64,000 bases of DNA from Rhodophyticola sp. CCM32 (GTDB lineage: Bacteria > Pseudomonadota > Alphaproteobacteria > Rhodobacterales > Rhodobacteraceae). Location: positions 3,797,001 through 3,861,000 of the forward strand of contig NZ_CP038492.1 in assembly GCF_004751985.1 (NCBI RefSeq), read 5' to 3'. The notes beneath the pieces were generated by a model. It ran no database searches. It had not been told where the DNA came from and saw nothing but the letters and a program-made list of their open reading frames with translations. How positions within the stretch are numbered: position 1 is the stretch's first letter; every line of letters begins with the position of its first letter. Made by a program: the position numbers and the translations under genes. Of the stretch, positions 46,139 to 55,763 are shown in pieces.

Positions 46139-46260
46139 TGCGCCTTGTGTAAAGAGAGTAGGCAAGTGCCGAAGGTCACACAGGTGCGCCATTGGTCGTT
46201 CAAAGCGCGCGCAACGAGTTCGATCAAAGACTCGATCCCTGTATCTTGCTCACGACCAGT

Positions 46261-47178
46261 TCACTTGTTCGGAATGAGTGCCATGAGGCGACTATGGGCC
46301 TTCGCGATTACATGGCTGCTGGCCGTTTCAACACGCAACTCTGCGCAGATACGATCACACAACACGTAAAGTACCCTGAGTTTTACCAGCTCTTGCAACG
46401 CGTCACGCGCACAGGGAAGCGGAGCGATTTCCTGGTAACCCTCGACAAGCCGTTGAATCGACTCTTCGCCCTCCTGCGAACGCATCAGTATCGAGACTGC
46501 TACGGCGAGGTCATAGGCTTGCCAGTGTCGGACACAATTGTCGAAATCGAAAACCGTTAAGCCAGTGTTTCGTTGGTAGCGATAGTTTTGAGGTGCAAAA
46601 TCCGCGTGAATGAAACCTGTTGGGCCGAAGGAATCCGCGCGGTTCTCTACTGTGTTCAAGATGTCATCGGCTGCCTTTGCAGCTTTGGGATCATTGCGCT
46701 GAAGCCGCGCAAGACCCTCGGCAAAAACAGGCTCCACGCGCCAATCGTCCCGCCAGCTTGAAACAGGCGGTACGAAGTCCTGCGCTGCTACGTGTTGCAG
46801 CGCAAGGGTTCTTCCCCAGTCAGGGAGCACGCGCATTTTCCAATCAGGGTCATCTTGCCCGGGCTGATGGCCAGATGCCGCTTCAAAGAGAACTGCTGTA
46901 TGGCCTTCGGCTTCGACACTTGTTGCACCAAGCTTTGTCGCGACAGGTTGCGCCACACGGCATCCATGTTGGTGCAGGTGTGCCAAGAACGCCAATTCAC
47001 AGGCCACCGCTTCGCGGCTCCGCCACCAAAGGGGTGAAAGCCGAAGGAAAAAAGTCCCTGCAAGACTTCGCGCTTCAAACACGGACGCCGGTTGTTCCTG
47101 GTGGGCAATGAGTTCGCCGCTGAGTTGCAGAGACCAAAAACCAAGGGTTGAATGGGCAGTCTTCGTGAGTGAGGACAT
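46261..47178 (-). CDS. Aminoglycoside-phosphotransferase-fold kinase
   Basis: A 305-residue protein-kinase-like enzyme of the APH/choline kinase superfamily. The catalytic loop is FIHADFAPQNYRY (HxDxxxxN), and the metal-binding DFD follows in LTVFDFDNCVRHW. The fold includes homoserine kinases and drug kinases; the substrate is not determinable. It is transcribed with the GNAT gene upstream (14-bp gap). Confidence 0.85.
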   Translation of the reverse strand: MSSLTKTAHSTLGFWSLQLSGELIAHQEQPASVFEARSLAGTFFLRLSPLWWRSREAVACELAFLAHLHQHGCRVAQPVATKLGATSVEAEGHTAVLFEAASGHQPGQDDPDWKMRVLPDWGRTLALQHVAAQDFVPPVSSWRDDWRVEPVFAEGLARLQRNDPKAAKAADDILNTVENRADSFGPTGFIHADFAPQNYRYQRNTGLTVFDFDNCVRHWQAYDLAVAVSILMRSQEGEESIQRLVEGYQEIAPLPCARDALQELVKLRVLYVLCDRICAELRVETASSHVIAKAHSRLMALIPNK

Positions 47179-47192
47179 CTTGCATTGACCAG

Positions 47193-47651
47193 CTAGAGTT
47201 GCTTTTCCAGAAAGATGCTTCTTGGGTCTTCGATATGATCGCCAAACGCAGACCCAATCGAAAAGCCATGGCGCGCATAGAGATTATGGGCTGCGGTAAG
47301 CACCGCAGCGCTCTCAAGCTTTATGATCTCTATGTCGTTCTCCCGGACGATTTGCTCGGAGCGTACAAGCAACTGATCTGCAATGCCTTTCCTGCGTGCG
47401 TTTGGGGAAACGTACATTTTCTTGAGTTCGGAATGATCTTCTTTCAGGACAATTGCGCAGCATCCAACAGCAACGCCATCGATCCTGGCGACCAATAGCT
47501 TAACGCTGTCGCGTGAAACAGCTTCGACCGAAAATTCCTGCCGTGCACGATCAGGGATCATCGCATCCATCTGCTCATGCCCGGCCCGCAAGAGTGCGCA
47601 GACGTCGGACTGACTGGCGCTTTCGATTGCAATGGAGTGTTCCAAACCCAT
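47193..47651 (-). CDS. GNAT family N-acetyltransferase
   Basis: A 152-residue acetyltransferase. The acetyl-CoA loop is LKKMYVSPNARRKGIADQLL, with the C-terminal LESAAVLTAAHNLYARHGF characteristic of the family. Target unknown. It is the middle of a LysR-GNAT-APH minus-strand group, the kind of arrangement often linked to small-molecule modification. Confidence 0.88.
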   Translation of the reverse strand: MGLEHSIAIESASQSDVCALLRAGHEQMDAMIPDRARQEFSVEAVSRDSVKLLVARIDGVAVGCCAIVLKEDHSELKKMYVSPNARRKGIADQLLVRSEQIVRENDIEIIKLESAAVLTAAHNLYARHGFSIGSAFGDHIEDPRSIFLEKQL

Positions 47652-47666
47652 GCTCCTGGTGCCGAC

Positions 47667-48590
47667 TTATGACAAGTGATGCGGAAACTCTGCCAAATGC
47701 GCATCAACATGCGCCGAGAAAGCCGCTGCATTCTTGCTGTCGTCGTGCGCCATGAACATCGTCACACTTCCGATATTGGGTAAACCAAGCTTTGGGGAAA
47801 CAAGGGATACATCTTTCCCTACGATGGTTTTTGGCAAAGCTGCGACGGCCAAATCAGCGCGAACAGCAGCGAGTTGACCGGGGGAGGTGTCGCTTGAATA
47901 GGCAACCCGATACGGAATTCCATCCCGGTCCAACGCAGCAAGCGCCGCATCCCGCCACGAACACCCCTTTTCCGAAACAGCTATGGGCAGAGGCGTGTTC
48001 TGCGCCGCCACACCACCCGCTGCCTGCAACCAGCACAATTCTTCCGTATACAGCTTGCGTGCGGCATGTATTTTTGAGTTCCGCTCACTGAAAAACACGA
48101 CCTGCGCATCCCCTGATGCAAAAAGTGCCTGCGCATCGTCGCAGGCATCCAATCTGACATCGACACAGATGTTCGGGTGCGTCACAGCAAATCGTCTCAG
48201 AAGCGCGGGGATCGTACTCATTCCCAAATCATGTGGAGCTGCGAGCCGCAGATGCCCAGAAAGGGTCGATCCGCGAAACTTTGACAGCATTTCGTCATTC
48301 AGGCTCAGAAGCCGACGCGCAGACCCTAAAAACTGCTCACCTGCTTCAGTTAATGTGACCTTGCGGGCGTCTCTGAGGAGAAGCTCACATTGCAGGAGTT
48401 CTTCGAGTTTTCCGACCTGCAAACTGACAGCAGACGGCGAGCGATTGACGCGGCTTGCGGCCAGACGGAAACTCCCCGTGTCACAGATTGCTGCAAACGT
48501 CCGCGCCATGTCGAGGCTGATCGTCCGCATCGGTTCTGATCCAACACTGTCAGTGCCGTTCGACTCTATAGGTGAGAATATCTCATTCAT
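47667..48590 (-). CDS. LysR-family regulator
   Basis: A 307-residue LysR protein with winged helix MARTFAAICDTGSFRLAASRVNRSPSAVSLQVGKLEELLQC and an effector domain beginning LSGHLRLAAPHDLGMSTIPALLRRFA. It is divergent from the EamA transporter gene across 70 bp and so probably regulates it. The exact start is uncertain: a Met at residue 21 is an alternative to the one used here. Confidence 0.9.
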   Translation of the reverse strand: MNEIFSPIESNGTDSVGSEPMRTISLDMARTFAAICDTGSFRLAASRVNRSPSAVSLQVGKLEELLQCELLLRDARKVTLTEAGEQFLGSARRLLSLNDEMLSKFRGSTLSGHLRLAAPHDLGMSTIPALLRRFAVTHPNICVDVRLDACDDAQALFASGDAQVVFFSERNSKIHAARKLYTEELCWLQAAGGVAAQNTPLPIAVSEKGCSWRDAALAALDRDGIPYRVAYSSDTSPGQLAAVRADLAVAALPKTIVGKDVSLVSPKLGLPNIGSVTMFMAHDDSKNAAAFSAHVDAHLAEFPHHLS

Positions 48591-48660
48591 AAATACAGAT
48601 AGTATCGTTTTTCTAATGCATTGAACAGAGCTAACTTCCTCTCAAGCGAGGAGATTGGGC

Positions 48661-49617
48661 ATGACTGCATCAACGAAAAGCCTTATGTCGGGCCTCTTTT
48701 GGGGCGCGATTGCGGTCGCAGTATTGTCCGGGTCGCTCGTCATGTTGCGGCTTGGCGTCAAGACGTCCCTCACGCCCTTCGACCTTGCTGCACTTCGTTT
48801 TGGCGTCGCGTCCTTGTTGTTGTGCGGTGTCATCTGGCAGCGCGGGTGGGCACTGGAAAAGCTTGGCGTGCTGGGTGTTGTGGCCCTCATCACCTGCAAT
48901 GGTGCACCATATATCATGGTGCTGTCGTTCGGTTTTGAGTTCGCGCCAGCTTCGGATGCCGGGGCGATCAATCCCGGTCTTATGGCTGTATTCGTTGGCA
49001 TCCTCGGCTGGATCGTTTTGGGAGAAACCATGCGTCCTGCCAAAGTCGCTGGCATACTGGCCGTCCTGGCAGGGACCGCGCTTTTTACGGACCTGTTGTC
49101 ATTCCGACAGGCCTCTATCGGGCACCTTGTTTTCGCAACAACCGGAGGGATGTGGGCCAGCTATGTGATCATCGTGCGCAAAACCAATGTTCCGGCCCTA
49201 CACGCAACCGCCATTGTTGCCGTTGGATCAGCTCTGTCATTCCTGCCGGTGTATTTCATCCTATGCGGCGGACAGATATTGCAGGCCCCGATGCGCGACA
49301 TAGCAGCTCAAGCGGTCTACCAAGGTGCTCTGACAGGTGCTTTGGCGGTGTTCGCCTTCACGAAATCAACCGAATATCTGGGGGCCTCTGCAGGGGCGGC
49401 TTTGACAGCGCTTATTCCAATCGTCACGCTGGTCATGGGCGCTGCTTTTCTCGGAGAGACAGTTGATGGGTGGAAAATCATCGCCTGTGCTCTTGTCGGG
49501 CTTGGCGTGTTTCTGGCGCTATTCGCCCAACGTCCATCCGTCGTAAACCAAAAGCCCGAACTGGTTGAGCAACACTCAACACGGCGGCGATGGTTCCCCA
49601 GAAAGTCGAACGCATAA
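48661..49617 (+). CDS. EamA-family (DMT) transporter
   Basis: A 318-residue protein with ten predicted helices in two EamA repeats (ALMAVFVGILGWIVLGETMRPAK and ALIPIVTLVMGAAFLGETVDGWKI). A GAGGAG ribosome site sits 7 bases before the ATG at 48,661. It is divergent from a LysR gene and followed by another EamA gene and a MATE gene, so it belongs to an export cluster. Confidence 0.9.
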   Translation: MTASTKSLMSGLFWGAIAVAVLSGSLVMLRLGVKTSLTPFDLAALRFGVASLLLCGVIWQRGWALEKLGVLGVVALITCNGAPYIMVLSFGFEFAPASDAGAINPGLMAVFVGILGWIVLGETMRPAKVAGILAVLAGTALFTDLLSFRQASIGHLVFATTGGMWASYVIIVRKTNVPALHATAIVAVGSALSFLPVYFILCGGQILQAPMRDIAAQAVYQGALTGALAVFAFTKSTEYLGASAGAALTALIPIVTLVMGAAFLGETVDGWKIIACALVGLGVFLALFAQRPSVVNQKPELVEQHSTRRRWFPRKSNA

Positions 49618-49622
49618 CGAGA

Positions 49623-50564
49623 ATGACAGACGAGGCCACCAATAACAGCCAATTGCTGAAAACCGCGCTGCTTGTTTTGTTGGGCTTGCTTTGGAGCCTG
49701 CGCTTGTCTGCAATCAAAGCCGCAGGTCTATCGGGTATTCCGGTGTACATCGTCGTGATGTTTTCCGCACTTGGTATCGCGCTGTTCTTCTCCGTTTTCG
49801 CCCTGCTCCGCCGTGACTGGCCGCCCGTAGATCGGCCCGCCCTTGGGTTCTACGGCTTAAGCGGATTGCTCGGCTTTCTCGCTCCATTTGCACTGGAAAC
49901 TGCTGTTGGCCCTCATCTGCCTGTTTTTGTGTTTGTGGTCATCATCGCAACGATGCCCCTTTTTACTTTTGTTGTGTCAGCACTGATCGGGCAGGAAAGA
50001 CTGCGCCCGGCCCCGATGATCGCGATCAGTCTGGGCTTCGCTGGCGCGGTCACAATCCTTTGGGATATCTCGCGCGACGCGCATTCAGTTGAAGTCGGCG
50101 CATGGTGGATTCTGGCGGCTTTTGGTGTGCCGCTGCTTTATGCCCTAAATACGGTCTTCATCGCTTCACGGTGGCCGACCCATGCAAGCCCGGTCAACGT
50201 TGCACAGGCACAGGCACTCATCGTGTCCGTAGCAGCACTTTTGGGTGGTACGGTGTCTGGTGCAACGGATGCATGGCCACTGGTCGCCCTGAACGTCCCG
50301 GCGATGCTGATGATCGTACTCGGTGAAGGTCTCGCGCTCGTTGTTTATCTGCGGATTACGCGCGACTACGGGGCCACCTATGTGTCATTTGCAAACTATG
50401 CCTCAATTGTTTTTGCAGCCCTAATTGGGGCTGTCTGGTTTGGAGATCGGCTGACTGCGGTCACTTTAGGGGCAGCATTGGCAATCATCGGCTCGGTGGT
50501 GATCTATCAGCGCTATGGCGGCAAGCCGGGCAAGGCGGCAACTACCAGGTGCGCTGATGGTTGA
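49623..50564 (+). CDS. EamA-family (DMT) transporter
   Basis: A 313-residue second EamA protein, 5 bp after the first. It has ten predicted helices, with FVFVVIIATMPLFTFVVSALIGQERL ending the first repeat. Its stop overlaps the MATE gene start by 8 bases. Tandem DMT genes may form a heteromer or export different substrates. Confidence 0.88.
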   Translation: MTDEATNNSQLLKTALLVLLGLLWSLRLSAIKAAGLSGIPVYIVVMFSALGIALFFSVFALLRRDWPPVDRPALGFYGLSGLLGFLAPFALETAVGPHLPVFVFVVIIATMPLFTFVVSALIGQERLRPAPMIAISLGFAGAVTILWDISRDAHSVEVGAWWILAAFGVPLLYALNTVFIASRWPTHASPVNVAQAQALIVSVAALLGGTVSGATDAWPLVALNVPAMLMIVLGEGLALVVYLRITRDYGATYVSFANYASIVFAALIGAVWFGDRLTAVTLGAALAIIGSVVIYQRYGGKPGKAATTRCADG

Positions 50565-51999
50565 ACCCCGCACTATCGACCGGGCTGGCGTCATGCGCGA
50601 ATGGCAAGAAAATCGACCGAGGTTGCTAAAGAGTGGCGCACGGCAGGCAAGCTCCCCCGCCTTTGTGCGGATGTTTCTCTGGACGGCGCTACCGATCACA
50701 GCGCAGGCGCTTATGGCATCATCGCGCACGGTCTTTGATGTGTTCATGACATCAAGTCTGGGTCCAGAAGAGGTCGCGGTCGTTGGTTACGGCAGCCGGA
50801 TCGTCTTTATTCTGATCCTCCTCGTCCTCGGGATTTGCAATGGCGCCGGGGTTGTTGTCGCACAGTTCTACGGAGGCGGATCGAAGGACCGTGCAAAATA
50901 CGCGGTCGGGACGACCGTGCTTTTGTCATTCGCCGTCTCGCTTGTTGGCCTTGCTTTGATCGTGCTGTTGGCTGGCCCCCTCGCGGCGTGGTCCAGTGAT
51001 GACCCCGCAATACAACACCTCACACTCAGCTATCTTCTCCCGGCCAGTTTCATGGTGCTGCCGTTCTCAGTCGGCTTCGCCATTGCTGTCGGTCTGCGCA
51101 GCGTGGGTCGTCCTAGCCTTGCGACGTGGGCTTCAATGATCGGCCTCACCAGCAATGTCGTTCTCAACTATTCGTTGATCTTCGGAAATTTCGGTGCCCC
51201 TGCCTTGGGTGTCACGGGCGCTGCCTACGCATCAGCGCTCAGCTTTGCCATTGAAGCTGTGATCGTCGGCATTTGCGCTGTCTGGTTCTACGACCGTGAT
51301 CTGTTCTCGCCACGTCGTCTCGCGCAGTATCTAAGCGCCGACACCGTTCGAAAAACGCTCCGCATCGGGCTGCCGATCGCATTTGGTTCGGTTGTTTGGG
51401 CTATCGGAATCTTCGCCTACAGCATCGTTTCCGCGATGGCGGGCACTGTGCCGTTGGCGGTGATGGCACTTGTGACGCCGGTTGAATCAATGGCCATTGC
51501 CGTCCTGATCGGACTTTCATCCACTACCAATGTTATTGTCGGGCAGGCCCTTGGCAGAGCTGATTTTCGCCGCGCAACTATTGATGCCATTGCGCTTGTT
51601 CTCTGGACCGTCATTGCATCACTGGCAATGAGCCTGCTCTTGCTGGCGCTGAAACCCGCACTGATGATGGTCTACGGCGGGGCGGGCATCGAAGTGCTTA
51701 CTGTCGCGGATGATGTTTTTGCCGTTCTGGCAGCAGTCTTCATTTTCCGCTCGCTGAATGTGACAATGGTCGTGGGCGTCTTGCGCGCCGGTGGTGACAC
51801 GACATCGCCCATCGTGATGGACCTTGCATCCCAATGGCTTGTTGCGATTCCGCTGTCTTATGTGTGTGCCATTATTCTCGGGTTGCCCTTCCCGTGGGTT
51901 TTTCTCGCGTTCAACAGCGAAGAAATGGCAAGGCAGGTGATGGCTCTGATCAGGTTACGCCAGTTCAGGTGGCTCATACAGATCAAGCCAGACGGGTAG
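50557..51999 (+). CDS. MATE-family efflux transporter
   Basis: A 480-residue antiporter with 12 predicted helices in two MATE halves (FLWTALPITAQALMASSRTVFDVFM and RIGLPIAFGSVVWAIGIFAYSIV). MATE proteins export cationic drugs and metabolites. It overlaps the preceding EamA gene by 8 bases. Substrate unknown. Start at 50,557 (MVEPRTIDR) is preferred over a longer start at 50,515. Confidence 0.9.
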   Translation: MVEPRTIDRAGVMREWQENRPRLLKSGARQASSPAFVRMFLWTALPITAQALMASSRTVFDVFMTSSLGPEEVAVVGYGSRIVFILILLVLGICNGAGVVVAQFYGGGSKDRAKYAVGTTVLLSFAVSLVGLALIVLLAGPLAAWSSDDPAIQHLTLSYLLPASFMVLPFSVGFAIAVGLRSVGRPSLATWASMIGLTSNVVLNYSLIFGNFGAPALGVTGAAYASALSFAIEAVIVGICAVWFYDRDLFSPRRLAQYLSADTVRKTLRIGLPIAFGSVVWAIGIFAYSIVSAMAGTVPLAVMALVTPVESMAIAVLIGLSSTTNVIVGQALGRADFRRATIDAIALVLWTVIASLAMSLLLLALKPALMMVYGGAGIEVLTVADDVFAVLAAVFIFRSLNVTMVVGVLRAGGDTTSPIVMDLASQWLVAIPLSYVCAIILGLPFPWVFLAFNSEEMARQVMALIRLRQFRWLIQIKPDG

Positions 52000-52061
52000 C
52001 AAATCTGCCGCCAGGCGACCAATCCAGAACCCCACCACGTGTCAGACAGGAGAAACCAACT

Positions 52062-52385
52062 ATGATAACGGAAATTGTCACATTCGACTTGCCCAAGGGC
52101 ATCTCGCGCGCTGATACGATGGACAAATATCGACAAACCGCCCCCGCATGGTCCCAAAACACCGACCTCATAAGAAAGCACTACTTCTTCGATGAAGCGC
52201 AATCGTTAGGTGGCGGTGTCTACATTTGGAAGACCATGCAAGCTGCCGAGAAGTGGCATGGCGAAGAGTACATGCAGAGGATCAGAGACCTTTACGGTTC
52301 AGAAGTCACGATGAAGCGTTTCGATACCCTGCTGGTCGTGGACAATGTCAGTGGTGAGGTCTTCGAGCTTGAGCTCGACAGTTAG
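52062..52385 (+). CDS. YdhR/ABM-type small monooxygenase-like protein
   Basis: A 107-residue dimeric alpha-beta-barrel type protein (MITEIVTFDLPKGISRADTMDKY...). LIRKHYFFDEAQSLGGGVYIWKTMQAAEKWH fits the YdhR-like family, thought to be small monooxygenases. An ACAGGAG ribosome site precedes it. It follows the MATE gene by 62 bp and may be the last gene of that cluster. Confidence 0.75.
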   Translation: MITEIVTFDLPKGISRADTMDKYRQTAPAWSQNTDLIRKHYFFDEAQSLGGGVYIWKTMQAAEKWHGEEYMQRIRDLYGSEVTMKRFDTLLVVDNVSGEVFELELDS

Positions 52386-52611
52386 CTTTAGCACAGTATG
52401 CTGCATCCGTTATCAATGGCGGGTTTTTCTTCGCTTCTCTCGCGTTTCTGATACGCGTGATGACCAACGTCCATGTATGCCGCCATTTTATCATTTTTGA
52501 TCGTCATGGCAAAAGGCGCTCTATGTTGGTGGGACTGTGTTCGCATATGGAACCTGTCGAATACCGCAAGACATGTTTCCTAACTAAGAAACAAATAAGG
52601 AGAACTGAGTT

Positions 52612-53559
52612 TTGAGAATGAGTTGCTCGGTCGGGCTTGGCTTGGCCATCTTTTGTATCGGAACGTCAGTGCATGCCCAATCTGAGGCAGGCTGGACTTT
52701 GACGTCCGAACGAAATGATCGATTTCAAACAGCAAGTCTGATGCACCCGAATGGCACCATGGAGATGCATTGCGGTACCGTATTGGGTGCAGAGGCGTCT
52801 CTGGCCGAAGAAGTCATTATCAGCGCCGAAAATGAGTTCAATCTCGTTATTTCTGAGAGCCTGATGGGAACGTCGACCTCCGAATTCTGGGCGCAAAGAG
52901 GCCTAAGAGCTTTCGCTGCGGGGCAAGAGTTCGAGCTGCCCGATTTCCTATATGACGAAATGGGTGCCCTCGGATGGATAGCGCGCGTCCCTTTTGATTC
53001 TGTTCTCACGCGTCGTCTTGGTGGCGGCATAGAGGTCGTGATTGCCCCGATGACGACTGCCCCGTTCTCTATCGATGGGTTTGATCTGGCTGATGGATTG
53101 CAAGACATGATCGATTTTTGCTCGTCCGTTCCAGATACGAGCGCGATCAGTGTAGATGCCGATGCGGATCTATTGGCGCGCGCGGACGCGGCCATGCGCC
53201 AAGAATGCCAGGGCGATTGGTCCGCATCTCCTGACGCTATGCACACAGCCGACCTGACGGGCGACGGAATTGACGATCTCGTGGTCAACCGTGGCGGGGT
53301 TACTTGCACAACCGGTATTCTTGCGGGGCAAGGTGGATTGGGCTGTACCGGTGACATGTGCATGCATCACATCTTTTTTAGAGACAACGATACCCCAATC
53401 TTGCTCGGCGCGACGTCCATAGAGCCAGCAACGAGCCAACCAGGTGGAATACGTCTCGGCTTGGATACACCCTCATGCGAAAGCATGGGGCGGGACGCTG
53501 GATGTGCTATCAAGATGCAGTGGACCGGAACAACCTTTGCAACCATCGGCATTGAATAA
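52612..53559 (+). CDS. Secreted hypothetical protein
   Basis: A 315-residue exported protein with a signal peptide (to about HAQS, residue 23). The mature part has eight or more cysteines, several in a C-terminal cluster (VTCTTGILAGQGGLGCTGDMC), and a TADLTGDGIDDLVVN stretch like a calcium-binding FG-GAP or dockerin loop. No family assigned. The TTG start at 52,612 has an AGGAG 9 bases upstream; an ATG at 52,618 is the alternative. Confidence 0.65.
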   Translation: MRMSCSVGLGLAIFCIGTSVHAQSEAGWTLTSERNDRFQTASLMHPNGTMEMHCGTVLGAEASLAEEVIISAENEFNLVISESLMGTSTSEFWAQRGLRAFAAGQEFELPDFLYDEMGALGWIARVPFDSVLTRRLGGGIEVVIAPMTTAPFSIDGFDLADGLQDMIDFCSSVPDTSAISVDADADLLARADAAMRQECQGDWSASPDAMHTADLTGDGIDDLVVNRGGVTCTTGILAGQGGLGCTGDMCMHHIFFRDNDTPILLGATSIEPATSQPGGIRLGLDTPSCESMGRDAGCAIKMQWTGTTFATIGIE

Positions 53560-53751
53560 AGCATTGAACTCGAAGCATTGTTAGGGCGCATTACTAGGCC
53601 AGCGGAACATACCGTTTGGACCTCGTCGAAGATGGATTGTGGGTCAGGTCTCACATAGCTCGTTCGCTAAGATGATGAATATCTCCATGCCCGTTCCCCC
53701 GACAGATCATACACAAGTCCCGAAAGACTGATGTTAGAACCCTTGGACAGT

Positions 53752-53840
53752 AGCGGACATCGGTTGAGCCTACGGTGAAAGCCTCACGAGAGCCCATTCT
53801 CACCGATGCTGCGCATTGCTCAGATGGCAGCTTTGTAGCT
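53752..53840. repeat. Degenerate intergenic repeat sharing a core with 44,898-44,930
   Basis: The 13-base core ACCGATGCTGCGC and weaker matches to its right also occur near 44,898. Together they look like decayed copies of one intergenic repeat. The rest of the 53,560-53,845 gap holds no gene that I can support. Confidence 0.35.
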
Positions 53841-53845
53841 GGAAT

Positions 53846-54604
53846 TCAGAAAGGAAAAGTTGCTCCGCTATCATAGAGAAGTTTCGTAGCGGTGAGCGCC
53901 AGAAAACCATATACGACATTCACAAAGAACCTCTGATCCACGACAGTGTGAAGCCGAAAGCCCAGGAAGACACCGAGCAAAAGCATGGGGGATAGGACGG
54001 CGCTGACCTGCAAGCTCGTCACTGACAGCGTTCCAAAGGCCCCATAGGCGATGGTCTTCAAAAAGTTGAGTGCAAAGAAGAAAACGGTGTTGGTCCCCAC
54101 GAACCAGGACTTTTCGAGCTGCTGTCGCAAGAGGTAGCCCTTCACCGGCGGGCCACCCGCATGAGCGATAAAGCTGGCAAATCCTGAAAGCGTCCCAAGT
54201 GCAAAAACAACCGGAAGTGGCGTTCTTTGGTCTGAGAGATCGACCCGACGCGAGGCCACAAATTGCACTACAAAGAACGCCGCGAGAAGCCCCACCAGGA
54301 ACTTTATCGTCGTCGCGTCCAAGTAGTGGAACGACACACTTCCAAGTGCCAGTCCAACAAAGGCCGCCGGCAACAAACCAAAGATGAGTCTGCGATCCCA
54401 AGTGGAGCGGTAGCGCCAGACAATCAATAGGTCCATCGCCAGCAAGATCGGCATCATGACCGCAGCTGCGAAATGAGGTGTCACAAAAAGCGACATCAAC
54501 GGAACCGCCATCACGCCCAGTCCGCCTCCAAAACCGCTCTTGGACATGCCCGTCAGCATGATGGCCAAGACGGCGACGGCGTAAAATGCGAATGATTGAT
54601 CCAT
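53846..54604 (-). CDS. TauE/SafE family sulfite exporter-like protein
   Basis: A 252-residue membrane protein with about eight helices. The family hallmarks GMSKSGFGGGLGVMAVPLM near the N terminus and GTLSGFASFIAHAGGPPVKGYLL in the centre are clear. TauE-type proteins export sulfite or organosulfonates. It is divergent from a LysR gene, its likely regulator. Confidence 0.9.
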   Translation of the reverse strand: MDQSFAFYAVAVLAIMLTGMSKSGFGGGLGVMAVPLMSLFVTPHFAAAVMMPILLAMDLLIVWRYRSTWDRRLIFGLLPAAFVGLALGSVSFHYLDATTIKFLVGLLAAFFVVQFVASRRVDLSDQRTPLPVVFALGTLSGFASFIAHAGGPPVKGYLLRQQLEKSWFVGTNTVFFFALNFLKTIAYGAFGTLSVTSLQVSAVLSPMLLLGVFLGFRLHTVVDQRFFVNVVYGFLALTATKLLYDSGATFPF

Positions 54605-54690
54605 CCCGGCGAACCCTCAGCTGTTTTGCTCACACTTATCGAGACGGATTAAATCTGCGAAACAGTCTTATTTTGTTTTAAAAATCTGCA

Positions 54691-55554
54691 ATGGAGATTT
54701 TATTCGACCTCAAAGAACTACGAACGTTCGCCCTGCTGGCTGAAACGCTGAGCTTCACGGATGTTGCATTACGACTAAATACCGTCCAATCCGCAGTCAG
54801 CGCGCAGATCAACAAACTCGAAGCTGGCCTTGGGCAGCAACTCGTTTCTCGGGGACGGGGCAAGAAGGTTGCGCTGACACCAGATGGAGAAGTCTTTCTG
54901 GTCTACGTTAAGCGTATCCTTGCTCTCACTGAGGAAGCGGTGGAGGCCGTACAAACAGTCAATGCGCGACAGGTCTTGAGGCTCGGAACCACCGTGACAC
55001 TTGCCATGTCACTTGTGGCAGAGACCTTGAACGCTTTTGCTAAGCTGCGACCCGACATCCAAATTCAAATCCAATGCGACCGTAGTGATCGGCTTCTGCA
55101 GCGTCTTGAGGAGGGGGATATCGACGTCGCCTTCATGATGGATCAGGGCCGCCACAGCTTACGCGCGTTCGTACTGTCTGTGGAATTGGCATGGGTTGCG
55201 TCGCCCACCTTTGAAATGCCCGATGAGAGTCCAATCCCTTTGGCTTTTTTGTCGGATGGTCGAGACCTCAGACGCTACGCATTACGAGCCTTGGATGCCG
55301 CAGGAATGAAAGGGCGCGTGTCCCATCTCAGCCCACATCCCGTAGGGGTCAGAACACTTGTTCAGGCCGGTCTCGCTCTTTCTGTGATGCCGTCACAAAC
55401 GATTGTGCCGCCCTTGGTTCCTGCCGATCCGTCCTTGGGATTGCCACAACTCGCGTCCATTGCCCTGGCAGCGTATAAGGCACCACATGACCCTAGCGGT
55501 TGCCAAGGCTTGTTGATTGAAGAACTTTCTTGCGCAGCACGACATACCCGATAG
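54691..55554 (+). CDS. LysR-family regulator
   Basis: A 287-residue LysR protein with helix-turn-helix LRTFALLAETLSFTDVALRLNTVQSAVSAQINKLEAGL and effector domain from VLRLGTTVTLAMSLVAETL. It is divergent from the TauE gene, with an 86-bp AT-rich spacer containing AAATCTGC twice. Regulation of TauE is inferred from position. Confidence 0.9.
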   Translation: MEILFDLKELRTFALLAETLSFTDVALRLNTVQSAVSAQINKLEAGLGQQLVSRGRGKKVALTPDGEVFLVYVKRILALTEEAVEAVQTVNARQVLRLGTTVTLAMSLVAETLNAFAKLRPDIQIQIQCDRSDRLLQRLEEGDIDVAFMMDQGRHSLRAFVLSVELAWVASPTFEMPDESPIPLAFLSDGRDLRRYALRALDAAGMKGRVSHLSPHPVGVRTLVQAGLALSVMPSQTIVPPLVPADPSLGLPQLASIALAAYKAPHDPSGCQGLLIEELSCAARHTR

Positions 55555-55745
55555 CTGACATTGGCGCAGCCGCAGCGAATTGGCGTTTCGTCCCGCTTGT
55601 GCAGCCATTGGAGCGCCGATGTCTGTTGGGCAAGCCTGCCTGAAAGCGTCCGATGCCAGCGATGAACCCAACCCAGCTATGCCCAAAAGACGACGAATGT
55701 AGCATTGTCCTTTAGTGCCAATAATTGCTTGCGCTCCCACTTTAA

Positions 55746-55759
55746 CTGACTAAGGTCAG
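55746..55759. promoter_or_regulatory. Candidate MarR operator
   Basis: CTGAC-TAAG-GTCAG inverted repeat directly before the MarR-GNAT start at 55,764. Binding here would block translation initiation or the promoter, consistent with autorepression. Confidence 0.4.
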
Positions 55760-55763
55760 GCAA

